Positions 46,740 through 58,945 of a DNA stretch of 64,000 nucleotides are shown here, in pieces. Origin of the DNA: Sisyra terminalis (Eukaryota > Arthropoda > Insecta > Neuroptera > Sisyridae); NCBI GenBank assembly GCA_958496175.1, contig OY292275.1, forward strand, positions 45,275,701-45,339,700. Direction: 5' to 3'. Position 1 is the stretch's first letter, and the number at the start of each line of letters is the position of its first letter. The position numbers and the translations under genes are program-made. The notes beneath the pieces were generated by a model. The model searched no databases and had not been told where the DNA came from. It saw only the letters and a list, made by a program, of their open reading frames with translations.

Positions 46740-48985
46740 TATTCTTTTTCTGAAATCTACATTTTCGAAACAGATTGTTATTTTTTAGTGGATATTGCAA
46801 AAAAATAATATGCATGACTTGTATGGGAAACGAAGAAGATAGATCTATCGATCATGATTTTTACATTCACTTGTAGTTATACTTATTTTGATTTAATTTA
46901 GTAGTTTTGTTTGAGGAAACTATCCACTTTATCCACGTTTTTCATTTTTTTTTCAAATTCGCCTTTCCGAATGTTAATTAATCATTTGGTATAGAATACG
47001 GACAATGTGTTATTTTAGCTGTACCACTTAAAGCGTAATTGATCTTTGAGTTACCCGAGTATCCCAACAGTTTAGAAATCAATCTCAATTAGTCTATGTA
47101 AATTCTACTAAATTATTTTCACTTTCAAAAAGCAAGTTTCAAAGTGCTATACGGAAATTGGAGGGGGACAGTGTTAAAATTTTTGTGGAATTTCCAAAAA
47201 AAATAAAATAATAACCAGGTTTTAGCAAATACACGTAACAAGATATACGTACATTTTTTAACTTTTTGGTGATCCTATCTTTAATATTAAATACATTTTT
47301 TTTATGTTATATTCCACATTATTTAAAGATTCGGTAAATGAACATGGACCAATAGTTGCCAGAAAGTTTTATTTTAAAGTTTTTTAAATTTGAGATTACT
47401 GTGGCATAGTACAATATTTGAATAAAGTCTTTACCTAGTTTTAAATTTTTAAACTAAATTGAAAAAAAAGACGTTAAAGACGACATTTTACAAGCAAAAT
47501 TGTCGTTTAAACCATTTTATTTTTATACAGTAGGTACAGTCGTGGTAGTAAAGTTTATTAGTGATCTCCCCAAAACGTACGTAGATACCATTTTTTTATC
47601 TATTGATAGATTAGGTCTCAAACATGCTTTCAACTAATAAATCCTCCCTCATCATCCTCCCACAATGTCCAAAAAATAATCCTTTTTTCATTATAACTTT
47701 TGAACCGTGCTAGATACAAATAAAATAGTTATTATCAAAATGAAAGCTGAAGAAATTTCCTACAAAAAAGTTCCTTTAATAATTTCTTCTTTGTGTCATA
47801 GTTAACGTGAAAATGACGTTTGAAAACATACAAAAAATTACATTTTCAATAATCGTGTTTGGTATTGTAGATATTTCTGAAAGTTATTGGTGTTTTAGGA
47901 AAAATCAAGAGCCAAATGATTTTCTTTACATGTGAGCTATATTTTATTAAAATAAATCTCAAGATTGATGATAGATGGCGTCTTAAAATGCAGCGACTGA
48001 TCAAAAGAAAAGCTGATAAAACTGATAAAAATTTTGAAGCGGTATGATTTGACTTTAAAAGTTAATTTCAATTAATGAAGTTTTTCCGAAGAAAGAATCT
48101 CCTTTTTGTGATTATTATGTTAAGTCTTCCAAGGAAAATAAAGAAGTCAATATAGAGGAGCAAATTTTCTTCCCTTTAGAACTTTAAGTGTAGCTCCTTA
48201 AAGTTTTGGATTCATGATTTGACCCTTACTAAAAATAATTTGACCATCTCTATAGAAAACAGGAATACAGGAAGTACTAGATTATTTTCAATGATGCATA
48301 TTTCTTTTATATATTTTAAATCTCAACTTTCTTCCATTTTCGAAATTTATAACTAAACTGAAGTGATTTATTTGTTTCAGGTAATTTGATCAATTTTTGG
48401 ATCCAGACTTGGAATTTTTGCTTTATATTTCTGTCTACTCTCAAGTAGGTGACTAATCATATATTTTTATAATTTGCTTCTATTATAAATTTTGAAATTG
48501 TAATTATTTGATACTTTTTTATAATTGAATTTAATATACTAACCGATGGCTCGAGGTTTATGACATCACATAGATTGCAGTAGTTTCAATAGGTTAAATA
48601 TTTAAAATTAATTAAATTACTTTAATAGACCAAAATATCCAATATATATATTTATTTTTTGCTGCAAGTTTAAATTGTGTGTTGTTTTTCGTACAATGGT
48701 CGAGTGCCATTAAATGAGGCTTTTGTTGTCGTTAATAATAATTAAATTAATTGTTTGTTTTGCAAATATCTGAATAATATGATAAACCATTGAAAGTAGC
48801 TTGTTTTGCGATACATTGTACCTAAATAAATACAGTTAAGGCCTTACTTCGCTAACAATCTCTCTCTATTGTTTGTATCATTGCCAACATTATAAATTAT
48901 TTCCCAACGAGCGGCCAAAACAATAAAACCATAAAATATAACTGAGAAAAAATATTATCTATATCCGATCATATTTAAAACACAT
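46740..48985. other. AT-rich intergenic DNA, nothing recognised
   Basis: No open frame or repeat that I can name. Confidence 0.35.
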
Positions 48986-49345
48986 AACCTGTCAAAGAGT
49001 GAGGATGGTCGAGGAGATGGAGACAAATGGGTGGGTGGGTGATTGGGGTTTGGGGGTGAGTGCAATCGCTAGAATAACGGGCAATTCGTCTATATAGTGG
49101 CGATTGTTAACCCCGGAAGTGGTGCAGACTCGAAGCAATATCGGGAATAAAAACTGTTGGTAGCGGGAGCTGTTGTTGTTCTGTTGTTGGTAGTGGCGAC
49201 ACACCAACTTCCCCGTACCCTTATATCATCACCGGTTGCCTCGAAAGCTCTCTGTATATCCGGAAAAGGCCGATATTTCCGGGTTCCTGCACGACAATCC
49301 ATTCATTCGCTTGCATGGCACATGCACTTACAATTTTCATAGACC
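48986..49345. other. GC-rich, G-run-rich island in AT-rich DNA
   Basis: This 360-bp block is far less AT-rich than its surroundings. It opens with runs of G (gggtgggtgggtgattgggg at 49029-49048) that could form a G-quadruplex, then CAACAAC/GTTGTTG tracts. Several frames are open here on both strands (60-71 codons), as expected for GC-rich sequence; none has a recognised domain. A promoter, 5' untranslated exon or conserved regulatory element is possible. Confidence 0.35.
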
Positions 49346-50444
49346 TACCAGCTTTTGTTGCTCGATGCTTGATAATGTAGATATCTATCGATTTTTCGAT
49401 AACTATCACGATTATTAACTTTATTTTTATAGCTAATAAAATTTATGATATCGTCATATATTTGACGAATTTAAACTAATTTAGCATTCAAACGAAAAAA
49501 AATCAATTCATGTTTGATTTGATCGTAAAATATTTCATATGTGAGTGAAGCGAATGCTAATTAGCATATCGCAGTCGCTTTCGACTCCAAGCACAATAAC
49601 TTTGAAAATTGACAATAAAATTTCTTGCATAACTTTTTTCATTTCACTGAGAAGTTTTCGTTTTCTCTTTGCCAATTCATCGTTGATTAGTTTGCGCTGT
49701 TTTTCAGTGTCGAGTGGCTTGTTTTAAATTTGCATTTAGTAGATCCTCTAAATGCTCATTTGAATATCGAATTTTGTGTTTGAAGTTGAAGGTGAAGCCT
49801 GCTCTACTTGAGAACATTGTCGTTTAGTGGCATATTTCCACTAAAAAGTAGATAAAACTCAGAATATTTTTTTTTACGGCAAGTTAATTTTTCCGCGTGG
49901 TTGTACTCTTTTCATCACTCTCTGTCCCTAATGGGTTGTTTTCAATTAGAATAAATTCATCAGATCTACTCGATTCTTCTTCTTTCTTCTATAATCGTTC
50001 TAGTTTTTCTTCTATAACATTCAATTAGAACTCTTACCTTACTTTTAGCCATCTGATCGTTTTTCGTTTTTTCTTCTTTGATTTCTCTCAACACTTTTAC
50101 GTTTGTATTATTTTTCGTTTTTATAGATTTCCTTTATAGAAAATTTTCTCTATCACCATTCTTAGTTCTTGAAGTCCGTACGTTTTCACTTTATGCGGTA
50201 TAATATGTTTAAATCCCATCTAAGAATTCCCAATACTCACAATAGGACCAATCTTGGACCTGTTGTTCATTTCCAAACTAGGTCCAAGGCTTAGCCAAGC
50301 ACCAACGCCAGAATTTAACCAAGATAAGTGAAAAAAATTCACCATAACTAAAATCATTTTAAACCATTAATTGGATATAAATTGGACTCTAATTAAATAT
50401 CTATGTTCTTTTTTCAGGTATCAAAAAATCAGCACACTTGAAAT
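49346..50444. other. Intergenic DNA, nothing recognised
   Basis: AT-rich with T/C-rich tracts at 49975-50120. No gene seen. Confidence 0.3.
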
Positions 50445-50654
50445 CAGGGGTGGTCAACCCAAATGATATTGTGAGCCGCTTCGGAAATGCATCATAACTC
50501 CGTGGGCCACTTTTGAAGTTATATCTCAAATTTTTCTTACTAAATTTAGATACAGTATAAACATTTTTAATATATAGGTTTTCACCACTTTGGTCATTAT
50601 AAAATGTATACATTTTATAAAAGTCTTATGCATCTCGCGGGTTGGCCACCTCTG
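50445..50654. mobile_element. hAT-like MITE (210 bp)
   Basis: The 16-bp terminal inverted repeats CAGGGGTGGTCAACCC and (opposite strand) CAGAGGTGGCCAACCC differ at two positions and match the typical CAGNGGTNG(C)CAACC end of hAT elements. No matching 8-bp target duplication is visible in the flanks, perhaps through decay. No coding capacity. Confidence 0.75.
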
Positions 50655-50696
50655 ACAATCTCTGATTTAAATAATCAATGAATAATCTATCTTTTA

Positions 50697-51134
50697 TCTA
50701 CATATATAAAATTGTTCTGGTGGTTTGTGTAGACTTCAAAAACTAAACAAAGTTCTGCATCGATTTAGCTCAAATTTTGTCACGATATACAATCCGCTTC
50801 ACAAATTATTTTTATCTTTTTTTTGCATCATTAACATACCTACAACCACAAGAAAACGGTTTTTTTCAACAGTCAATACAATTGGCGCTAACTGTCAGTA
50901 ATTCATTGTTATGATCGTGTAGTGATTTTTAGAGGTAGAGCAAATTTTCTCAAAACGTAAATTATTAAAGTATATTTTGACGGTAAGTTGTAGTTGGTAC
51001 AGCGAGGGATGCTGCCGGTTGATAAGGGAGGTAATTCTTATAATTCGCAAGCATTTTTTCCTAAATTCAATGTATTTTTTTACAACTATTCACAACCATA
51101 GACTCGCAGGACAACATGTGCCGGGTTCAGCTAG
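50697..51134 (+). mobile_element. Non-autonomous Helitron (438 bp)
   Basis: It begins TCTACATATATAAAATTG after an A and ends GCCGGGTTCAGCTAG before a T. These are the 5'-TC and CTAG-3' ends and the A/T target expected of Helitrons, and the ends resemble those of insect Helitrons (TCTATATATATAAAA..., ...GGGTCAGCTAGT). The strong hairpin usual near the 3' end is not obvious. There is no Rep/helicase coding. A similar 3' end occurs at 57439-57452. Confidence 0.75.
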
Positions 51135-54100
51135 TTCTTTAAAAAAATGTATTGTATTACTTTTTCTTATTCTATATTTCTGTAAGTATTAATTGATAAC
51201 CATTTTCGCGTCGAATACTTGAAAGCAGAGGTGTCCAATCCTATGCCTTTAGGTACCATAATTCCTGCATACTGTGTAACATACTGAGATGAGTACTGAG
51301 TACTGAGATGAGGGGGGAAGGTATAGTACTTCGGGTGGTATATTTACGGTGATACTTCCATAAAAAAAATTGCTATAAGAAAAATACGAAACGTGCATTC
51401 TTAAATAATTAGAGTATTTAAAGGTATTTGACTTTTAACCAATTTTCTTGACAAATAATTAAAATAGATGGCAATGAATTCTTGATCGACCCTGGGTGAT
51501 AGAATTATGGGCTTCGCCACTATTGTGCAAAATTAAGTGATACCCGTGATTCCACCAGCGTTCTCTAAAAAAATAGCAACTCCTAGATTAAAATATTTTA
51601 TTAAGTTGTAAATTTAGAAAATAATTAAAAGGCAAGAATTATTTCTGCAAAACAAGTTGAAATCATAATTGCTAAATGATGCAGAGATAAATAGTAACAT
51701 CCTAATTACAAAATACTGAGATTTGGCCTTTGCCGTTAATGTGTTTTAAATTATAAAATGGCGGTTAAAAAGTGATTGAATAATAAAAATTCGTCTCGGA
51801 TAACATAACTTGTTTCATATACTTCGTATAGTTTAAGGACGTTTTAGTTTTATAGGATAGTAAGTTCTAACTCATTTAAAAGTTCTATAAAAGAAAGGAT
51901 TGCAGGGATAGCTTTTTACAACCACCTGCATGCAGGCTAAAAATCCTTTTCGAAACAGTTTATCAACACTGTAACGTAACTAGCACATCCGTCGTTAGAT
52001 TGAATCAAGGTGTACACCGATTTTTGTGTATTTTAAAGTTTTATTCTCAAATTGAGAAACCAGTAAAACTAACTGAACCGTTCAATACGAAGGAATTTTA
52101 ACGAGGATTTTGAATTTAACGTTTTTCAATGGAACATTTGAAATTTCTTTTTGTCTGGATGCTAGACATTGAAAAAAAAATGGAATTAACAATGAATAGT
52201 TTGTACAGAATAAAATGAGTACATATAAAAAAGTTACAAAATTATTTACTATACAATTTGCACTCCATCCCTCCTCAATTAATGGCGTTCTTTTTTTGAT
52301 TTTACATACCAATTTTATAGCGGTTCATTAAAAGTATCTGCTTTCAAATGTTGACCATAAAATAATAATTTTATTAATGAAATAGGTGCATAGAACAGAG
52401 GGGATGAAATTGCAGTGGTTCGTTGCGAAACTTTGAAAAATACATTTTCTAGTAGAAGTTGATAATAATAAGAGCTTATTTATAATTGTTTTAAATTAGA
52501 TGTCCAATTATTTTTTTCTTTTTTTAGATTTAGGAAATTATGTTATTAAATATGAGCTTTTGTTTTAGAATTTTTTCGACTGTCTTTGGTTGAATATTGT
52601 ACTTTAATTTGAATTATTTCCTGGCTTATTTTTTTAAATGTATTTCTGACGTAATTTGGTTTTAGGCAAAAAGAATGAGAGAAACTTTGGTTGTTTATTT
52701 TAAAATATAAAGGAATGAGTATTTGATATTCGTGAATTTCCCTTTTTTTGTCATAAAAAATATTATTTAAAATAACAACTCTGTTTTTTGAATATCAATT
52801 TTCTAAAGAAGCGAAATAATTGTTTTTCTTGTTATTGAAGTGAAGGTATTTATTCAATATATATTTTTTTCCTCTGAAAATAATGAGCTTTGAGCATATT
52901 GTTGTGCGTTTCAAATGTGCTATATTTCGGTTTTCAAATAATATTTTTTTTTGTTTGGTATAGTTTTGCGTTATTTTCAATTTCGAATCAATGTGGCTGT
53001 TTGATATCAAATCCAAGTTATTAAATACAATTTCTCTTCTTTTTTTGGAGGATAGTTGAGGCAATTTGAAAGCTCGGGCACAGAAAAAGTCTCTGTTCAT
53101 TCTTGTTTTGCTCGCAAAGCTTTTCCTCGGAGGCCATTTTCAGAAAATCCCACGCCACATATACGCACATTAAGGAACATTGCTGGCAGATTGTACAAAA
53201 TTTTCCGTTGTGTAATAATAGGGTTGTGGGTCATAGTGGATGAAACGATGAATCCAGTAATAACCGAGCATAGCACATTTCACATTATTACAAACCGTGC
53301 ACAGAAGTATCATAGTTACGTGGTGTCCACTGAATGAAGGTTGTGGGGTGTTTGGGGATGGCGGCGAGAGGGTCACTTTTAGATGCAATGGACGTGGTCA
53401 TCGCCATTTCGGGGTTGTTCCAACCACATAATTTACTCTAGTCTGTTTATTCTGTGTTGCCATTAAGTGGTTCGAATTCCCATTACAATATCCTGTTTAT
53501 TTTTATAACTCCATATCAAGGTGGAAAAATAGCTATTATATACATAAATATCTGAATGTACATAGCGATGTATTCTATATTACGCCACCTCATCCTCAAA
53601 TGAGCTATAATGTGCTTTGCCCTCGAGAGCATATGATGAAGAAAATCAAATAATACTGTCACTGTTTTATGGTACTTTATGATGCGATTTTGATGAAGTT
53701 TGTTTTATGAATCCTTATCTTGGGGGTGTAATGGAGATGTGGGCTTTCGTAAAAAAATGAATGTGGTTATATTCGCAATTATTATATGCTTCTACTTCAC
53801 ACAATAACAGATCGTTTTATTTTTAATGAACGTGAAAATGGATGAAACGTTATAAGAGCTATTTCCAGTTTTTGTTTCTTTTTCGTTTCTACATTATAAA
53901 TGCAGGGATATTTTTCTTTGCAAAAATTCTAAATTTTTTCTAAAAAATAATGAAAATTCTTTTAATTAACCCTTTTGTTTTAAATTGATATTTCAAAATT
54001 ATACTTCATATTTTATATAATTAATTTTTTCCATTATATAATCATATAATCATTTATATCATTTATTGTTTATTGCAATCTAGTTGTTTTTTCCTAATTC

Positions 54101-54239
54101 CTTTTTCTTGACGAAATAAAAATTAATGACAAAATAAGGTAAAAATAAACAAAATAAATTAAAATTTTCACTGACATTGAACAGTGTTATTGTTTATAGA
54201 ATATATAAAATATATTCTGGGTTTTATTTATAAAATTTA
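51135..54239. other. Intergenic DNA; GC-richer stretch at 53080-53430
   Basis: No gene recognised. Overlapping open frames of 72-101 codons at 52795-53388 run on both strands and look like by-products. The less AT-rich part at 53080-53430 may be a regulatory element or an unrecognised repeat. Confidence 0.3.
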
Positions 54240-54340
54240 TTTAACAAAACGGAACTATAAACATAAATATGAGCAATAGCTCAAATAAATGGATTTTTAA
54301 CGTATTTCGATTGTCAAGCAATTTGGTCAAATAAACATAA
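54240..54340 (-). repeat. Fragment of the hammerhead foldback family
   Basis: The order aaacataaatatgagcaata..., then cgtatttcgattgtcaagca, matches the left arm of the 40.6-kb element. On the - strand it gives half of stem II and GAAATACGT. The CTGANGA half is lost. Confidence 0.65.
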
Positions 54341-56509
54341 AGTATTTTGATTGTGGTCCCATATCTTGGGAAACTATAGTATAGCTATGCTTCCAATGAG
54401 CAAAATTTAAACCGAATGGGAATAACTTCAACTGTTATGTCTCGAAGCATCTGGGAACGCAGTAGTATTCCCGTAAAGACGAGCCAAAACAAAGCAAGAT
54501 AATATGGTGTCTTTTTTCAAAGAGTTTTGTTATATTTTCATACCTTCTTAGTTTTAGCTGAGTAATACTAGAAAACCTAAATTTTAAATTAGAAATTAAA
54601 TTTTTAGGTATATAAAATATTTTAAATTTTATTTGTCTACATTTTGTACTTTGGGTTTGATTATTATTGAAAAACGTTTATTTTGCCATTCACTCATTAA
54701 AACTTTGGGGGTTCTTGCTAAGACCTACACGACTGAAACTATTTGGTATACAAGCTGGAATTTGCATGCAAACATTGAAGTAATAAGAAATCTGTAGTTT
54801 CACCCTTTAATCCTTTTAAACGAGGGAGCAAATCTTAAAATCTAAATAGGATATTTCCAGAAGTTTAAGAAAGCTCAATTAAATTATTTATATATTTGCA
54901 CAGGTTAGTGTTTGCACAGAAATAACAAAATAAGAAACCTGTAACTTTTACTCTTCAACCCTGATAATGGGTTGCAAACAATAGGGTTGCCACTTTATAT
55001 GTGCAAGGAAAGGATATTGGTTATTAAAGGTAGAAAAAGGTTTGAAATGGTTTTTGAAATATATTTTCGGGGAAATAGTGGCCGAAAGCTTACATGAAAA
55101 ACAGTCAAATTTGTAAAAAAAAGCTATGAAAATAATAATATAGAGCGTCTCATTTATAGAAGCTGATATCGAATGAGATATATTAGTTGCCATCTCTACT
55201 TATTTTACTAAAACAATTTGGAATTTCTGTGATTAATTTATGTGTAAATTCAATTTTATTTTTCGAAAGAAAAACATACATAAAATTTAATGGAAACTTG
55301 CGATATAATTTTTCTGAAAGCTATTTTTTTTATATTTTTTCTTTTAAAGACAAAAATGTAATGGAGAAGCATTTAATAAAATCTACAAGTCAAACAAAGC
55401 AAATTGACTCAATTATTGAGTTATTAAAATATTTAATGCTTCATATAATATACAGAATTTTAAAGCATATCTCTCCAAACGTGTAACGCTGCATGAAATA
55501 TAAAATCGAGTTTTATATATATTTTATATTTGTCTAGAGAAGGGAAAAAATGAGCTTGAAACATTTGGAACGAGAAAAGAGAGAAATGTTTTTTATTCAT
55601 AAAATAAATTAACATTTTCAAGTAATACATCATTTTCTTGAAATTCTTATGAGCGTACTGGGAAACATGTTGGTTGTATAAAAATTTTATGAATATGTAT
55701 TTCTCAATAAAATTATATCTACATATGAGCAAGTGGTAGCAATGGTAGCCACATAGTTGAATGTATATGTGAGAGAGATCGGCCACGGATAGGTAGTCGT
55801 AGTTGCGGACCAAAATTCTCAAGTCGTGTTGCAATAAACCATGAAATTAGTTGAGACACCTTTGGGGACCACAAATTTCATTATATTTTAATTTTTATTG
55901 CATCTGCTCGAGAGTCAAGAGTTACTTTAACGATCTTTCTAACTTCTAAACTACATTAACGCGCAAATATGGATATAATGTACCTTTTACCTATACAACT
56001 TTTTGTTCTTATTTGCTTTTTTAAGTGCTTTTTGTGAACTTCATCATAACATTATTTACCTAACACTGTTGTGGTCATTGCATATATAACATATATGTAA
56101 CATACAGTTGAAAAACTGAACGACAGAGAAAAACCCGTATATTACAACTATATAACAATTACCATTTTTTACAGCAATTATTATTTCTTCGGGTTGATTT
56201 TTTTTTCCGTTTTCTGTCTACCTAAAGGAAAATTCAATTTTCCGAGTGGTTATTTTTTTTCTATGCATCAACTGAGAGTATTTCTATTCCTTTTTTGACA
56301 ATTCCATTATTCCATTTCTTCGTAATTTTCTTGAGACCTTCTAATGTTTCTACTATGTCATCCAGTATAATTAATCCGGATTTTGGCAACCTTAAATGAT
56401 TTACTCCAATTTGTAAGTTATAAACTTTACTCATTGGAAACGAGGCTCAAGTTGTGTATTGTTAAATTTAAGATTTAAAATTTTGCCCTCATTTCTTTTC
56501 CAAAATGAG
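54341..56509. other. AT-rich intergenic DNA, nothing recognised
   Basis: The open frames at 55187-55486 (+) and 55460-55834 (-, 124 codons) are rich in Phe, Tyr, Ile, Lys and His with no domain. They are probably chance frames in AT-rich DNA. Confidence 0.35.
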
Positions 56510-56640
56510 ATGTGTTGTCAAGACACGTATTTTGATTGCCAAGAAATATTCCTCAGTGGTTATTAAGTGGTAGTATTGGATCTATCACATAGCAGTTACG
56601 GAGACACTGCTTATACAACACTACTTTATGACCATCCTAA
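56510..56640 (-). repeat. Decayed copy of the 40.6-kb hammerhead repeat
   Basis: On the - strand CTGAGGA lies at 56556-56550, followed by a mutated stem II and CAAAATACGTG in place of CGAAATACGT. The flanking gcagttacgga and tatcacatagcag phrases match the centre of the 40.6-kb element. The changed core makes it inactive. Confidence 0.7.
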
Positions 56641-56980
56641 TCCTTATCCGTAAGGGTTTCTAATTTGGCTCCCGAGAAAACCAATCGGAAAAACATATAT
56701 TTAATATAAAGTCAAACTTCTCCAAGGAATATTTTGCCATAATTCTTAAGTGTTGTTGGCAACTATTAAGCATTGAAAATAAAAATACTTTGGCAGGTGA
56801 ATCGACATATGAAAACAGGATACTTAAACATGTAAGAGTTGATCACGCCATACTTAAACACTACGATAAATTTCGCAAATAGTTGTTCGAATATTGAGGA
56901 GATAGTCTTCCTAGAATTCAAGGAATTAAAAAATTACGTTTAAAAGCTTTTCGGTGAAAACATTTCATTGGTCTTGTGGT
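56641..56980. other. Intergenic DNA, nothing recognised
   Basis: No readable open frame or named repeat. Confidence 0.3.
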
Positions 56981-56984
56981 AAAA

Positions 56985-57290
56985 TTTCAGATCCTTAGTA
57001 ATAGCAGTTTAATACAAATTTTAATACATTCTCAGAGGACTAGTATCAAAATTAGCAGTTAAAACTTGATTTTTATTCGCGACGTTTGGTCCCTTTATTG
57101 AGTCTTCCTCAGGCGTTCATAAACAATCGCTTTAACTTTGTCAACAATAAACCTTGTCATGATTCATTTTATAGATACGGTACAGTTAATAAAAGTAATA
57201 ATAAAAGCTTCCAGGATACTTAAAATTCAATAAAAAATAAATAAAAATTAGTTAAAAATGATACAGTGATAACAATGATAAAAGTAATTT
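56985..57290 (-). repeat. Hammerhead-bearing repeat, second family, decayed copy
   Basis: It matches 60180-60570 in inverted orientation: tcagaggactagtatcaaa, gatacggtacagttaat and gttcataaacaatcgcttta. The - strand core is GAACGCCTGAGGAAGACTC ... CCAAACGTCGCG at about 57115-57079. The G of the invariant GAAA is replaced by C and stem II is broken, so no activity is expected. Confidence 0.7.
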
Positions 57291-57350
57291 TATACATTTA
57301 CCCAAAAACGTCATTCTTGTTATACTATTGACAAGCTTTTTTATTAATTA

Positions 57351-57428
57351 TTTACTGTTGTTTTTTAACAATTAAGGTCTTTAGCGGCTCTAAAAGTGGT
57401 AAAAATCCGTAAACTAAGAAATATTGAA
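57351..57428 (-). repeat. tRNA-derived SINE, copy D, 3' part only
   Basis: The - strand reads ATATTTCTTAGTTTACGGAT and GAGCCGCTAAAGACCTTAAT, matching the tails of copies A to C. The tRNA head is replaced by a Helitron-like 3' end, gccgggttcagcta, at 57439-57452. Confidence 0.65.
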
Positions 57429-57867
57429 CCAACCTTGGCCGGGTTCAGCTACTTTTTTTTTTAAAAAGTCTTTAACTTATTGCCGAATTGGCTTTCCAGT
57501 TTGGCTAATATGTAGAAGCTAAGCTTAGTCAGATTCACTATTCACATGTTGGAGATTTCATCCCGCGATGGTCCCTACTCACTTATATATTAATTGTTTT
57601 GCATATTGGTTTTTTTTATTTCTTTGTCTTTATTTTTTTTTATACTTGTCTTATTTTTTTTTCATTTCGGATTTAATTATAATATTTAATTATTTGTTGT
57701 TTTGTTTGCAAATTACTTTTGTTTTGTTAGAATTGTTATTATTTTTTTTTTAAATATCTTAGGTGATATTATTTATTTATAAGGTCTACGTGTCTTTTGC
57801 GTTTTAGTCTCCTCGGTCCCCTCGGTGGTGGCTAGTTTAATAGGTTTTCTTTGACAGAAGGGTTTGT
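57429..57867. other. T-rich spacer with a Helitron-like 3' end
   Basis: gccgggttcagcta at 57439-57452 matches the Helitron 3' end at 51 kb. A long T-rich run follows at 57600-57760. No gene. Confidence 0.4.
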
Positions 57868-58227
57868 GTGTTCTTCGAACAAGTCACTTGTCTTGGAGTA
57901 TCGTTTGGTCACTCCCTCCTCTGTCATCGTTATCAGCAAATCCTGGTGCAGTATGTAAGCTCTTCGCTGGTAGGCCTATTAACAGGACACTGCAATTTGA
58001 GGAAACATCTCCAAACTATAGGGAAGAACACAGAATCAGCAGCTTGCAGGATATGTGGCGTGGAAGATGAAACTGCCTCCCACGTACTATTTGACTGCCC
58101 AGCCATGACTCAAAGTCGTCTCAACTTGCTTGGTCCACCCGGACATGAGCTGGGAAATATACACAGAGATCCAGTTGACTGTCTGCTGAGATTCATATCA
58201 GAAGCAGACCTGACCAACTGGAACTGA
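57868..58227 (+). pseudogene. LINE ORF2 C-terminal part (RNase-H-bearing clade), best-preserved copy
   Basis: An open frame of 119 codons carries LLTGHCNLRKHL, then CRICGVEDETASHVLFDC, a Cys-His cluster (C-x2-C...H-x4-C) typical of the C-terminal end of I/R1/LOA-like LINE polyproteins. It continues LLGPPGHELGNIHRDPVDCL and ends at TGA. The catalytic RNase H and transcriptase parts are missing upstream, so it is 5' truncated. About 40 bp after the stop is a hairpin, GTCCTTTTAGGAC, which may belong to the 3' untranslated tail. Confidence 0.85.
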
Positions 58228-58310
58228 AATTAAACTGGAGCGCAATAGTCCTTTTAGGACGCAGCGCAGAGGAACTTTCATGAGAGGCCCCCAGATCAAA
58301 CGAAAAAAAT
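58228..58310 (+). other. 3' untranslated tail of the LINE copy, with hairpin
   Basis: GCGC..GTCCTTTTAGGAC..GCGC at about 58240-58272 folds into a hairpin flanked by GCGC on both sides. A short run, cgaaaaaaat, then marks the likely end. The decayed copy at 63 kb keeps a shortened form, AGTTTCTAGGATGCA. Confidence 0.5.
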
Positions 58311-58437
58311 ATGTAAGCTCTTACGAACCAAGGGCAACTTGTCATTAGTCTCAGCAGTCTGTTTTGGAAAGTTTGGATCCTTTTTTTATTTGGGTATCGG
58401 ATGCTATACCCCAGAGTTCGCATCCGTAAGTCAGCTA
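58311..58437 (-). pseudogene. Jockey-type LINE fragment, tail to tail with the previous LINE
   Basis: On the - strand it reads LTYGCELWGIASDTQIKK and, after a one-base shift in an A run, RIQTFQNRLLRLMTSCPWFV. This matches the conserved LTYG...WG.AS...IK.IQRFQ...LR.I..APWFV.N segment of Jockey-like transcriptases. It is a short, dead piece; the + strand LINE may have inserted into it. Confidence 0.75.
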
Positions 58438-58905
58438 CTTTTTAAAAAAAACATTTGACAAAAAAGATTTCACAAAATTCTTTTTTTGAATTTCCAATTT
58501 GATTTATTTTCTTGTAGGCAATCTTAGAGGTTCTTCTTCACAGTAAGTAATTAGATTAGAAATTAGACCAATTTTACATAAAGAGTACTGTGAAGTATTT
58601 TCTTCGTTATTGTAATGTCATTTTCGTGAAGATTGGTGAAGGATATTGTGATGTTTTGATGAATAATGTGAGGCAATTGAGTTTGAGCATGTAATTCCCC
58701 TGGGTATGAAGTTTTGTATTTATCGTCTGTTGTGATGGTGTTAGGGGGTTGAAACGAGCGATTGTAATTGGTTGAATAGGGGGAAAATTGTGAAAATGTC
58801 TGCAAGTTTTGTAACACCACTGGTTTGTTAATATTGTATGAAGCATGAGGTTTTAAAATAAAGAGAACGAAGCCGGGAAGGAGGACATGGGTATATACGA
58901 AGCGG
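58438..58905. other. Intergenic DNA, nothing recognised
   Basis: Two overlapping open frames on the - strand (58563-58846) arise from G/T-rich + strand sequence and have no domain. Confidence 0.3.
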
Positions 58906-58945
58906 GAAGCTTGGAGCTTGGAGCTTGAAGCTTGTAGGAGCTTGT
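58906..58945. repeat. Short tandem repeat of about 7 bp (GGAGCTT)
   Basis: The stretch gaagcttggagcttggagct and its continuation repeats a 7-base unit four to five times with small changes. Confidence 0.8.

Noticed and set aside
49029..49066. Telomere-like G-rich repeat
   Set aside because: The G runs are irregular and do not repeat a telomeric unit such as TTAGG.
55460..55834. Open frame of 124 codons, - strand, and 99 codons on + nearby
   Set aside because: Dominated by Phe, Tyr, Ile, His and Lys with no motif; typical of AT-rich non-coding sequence.
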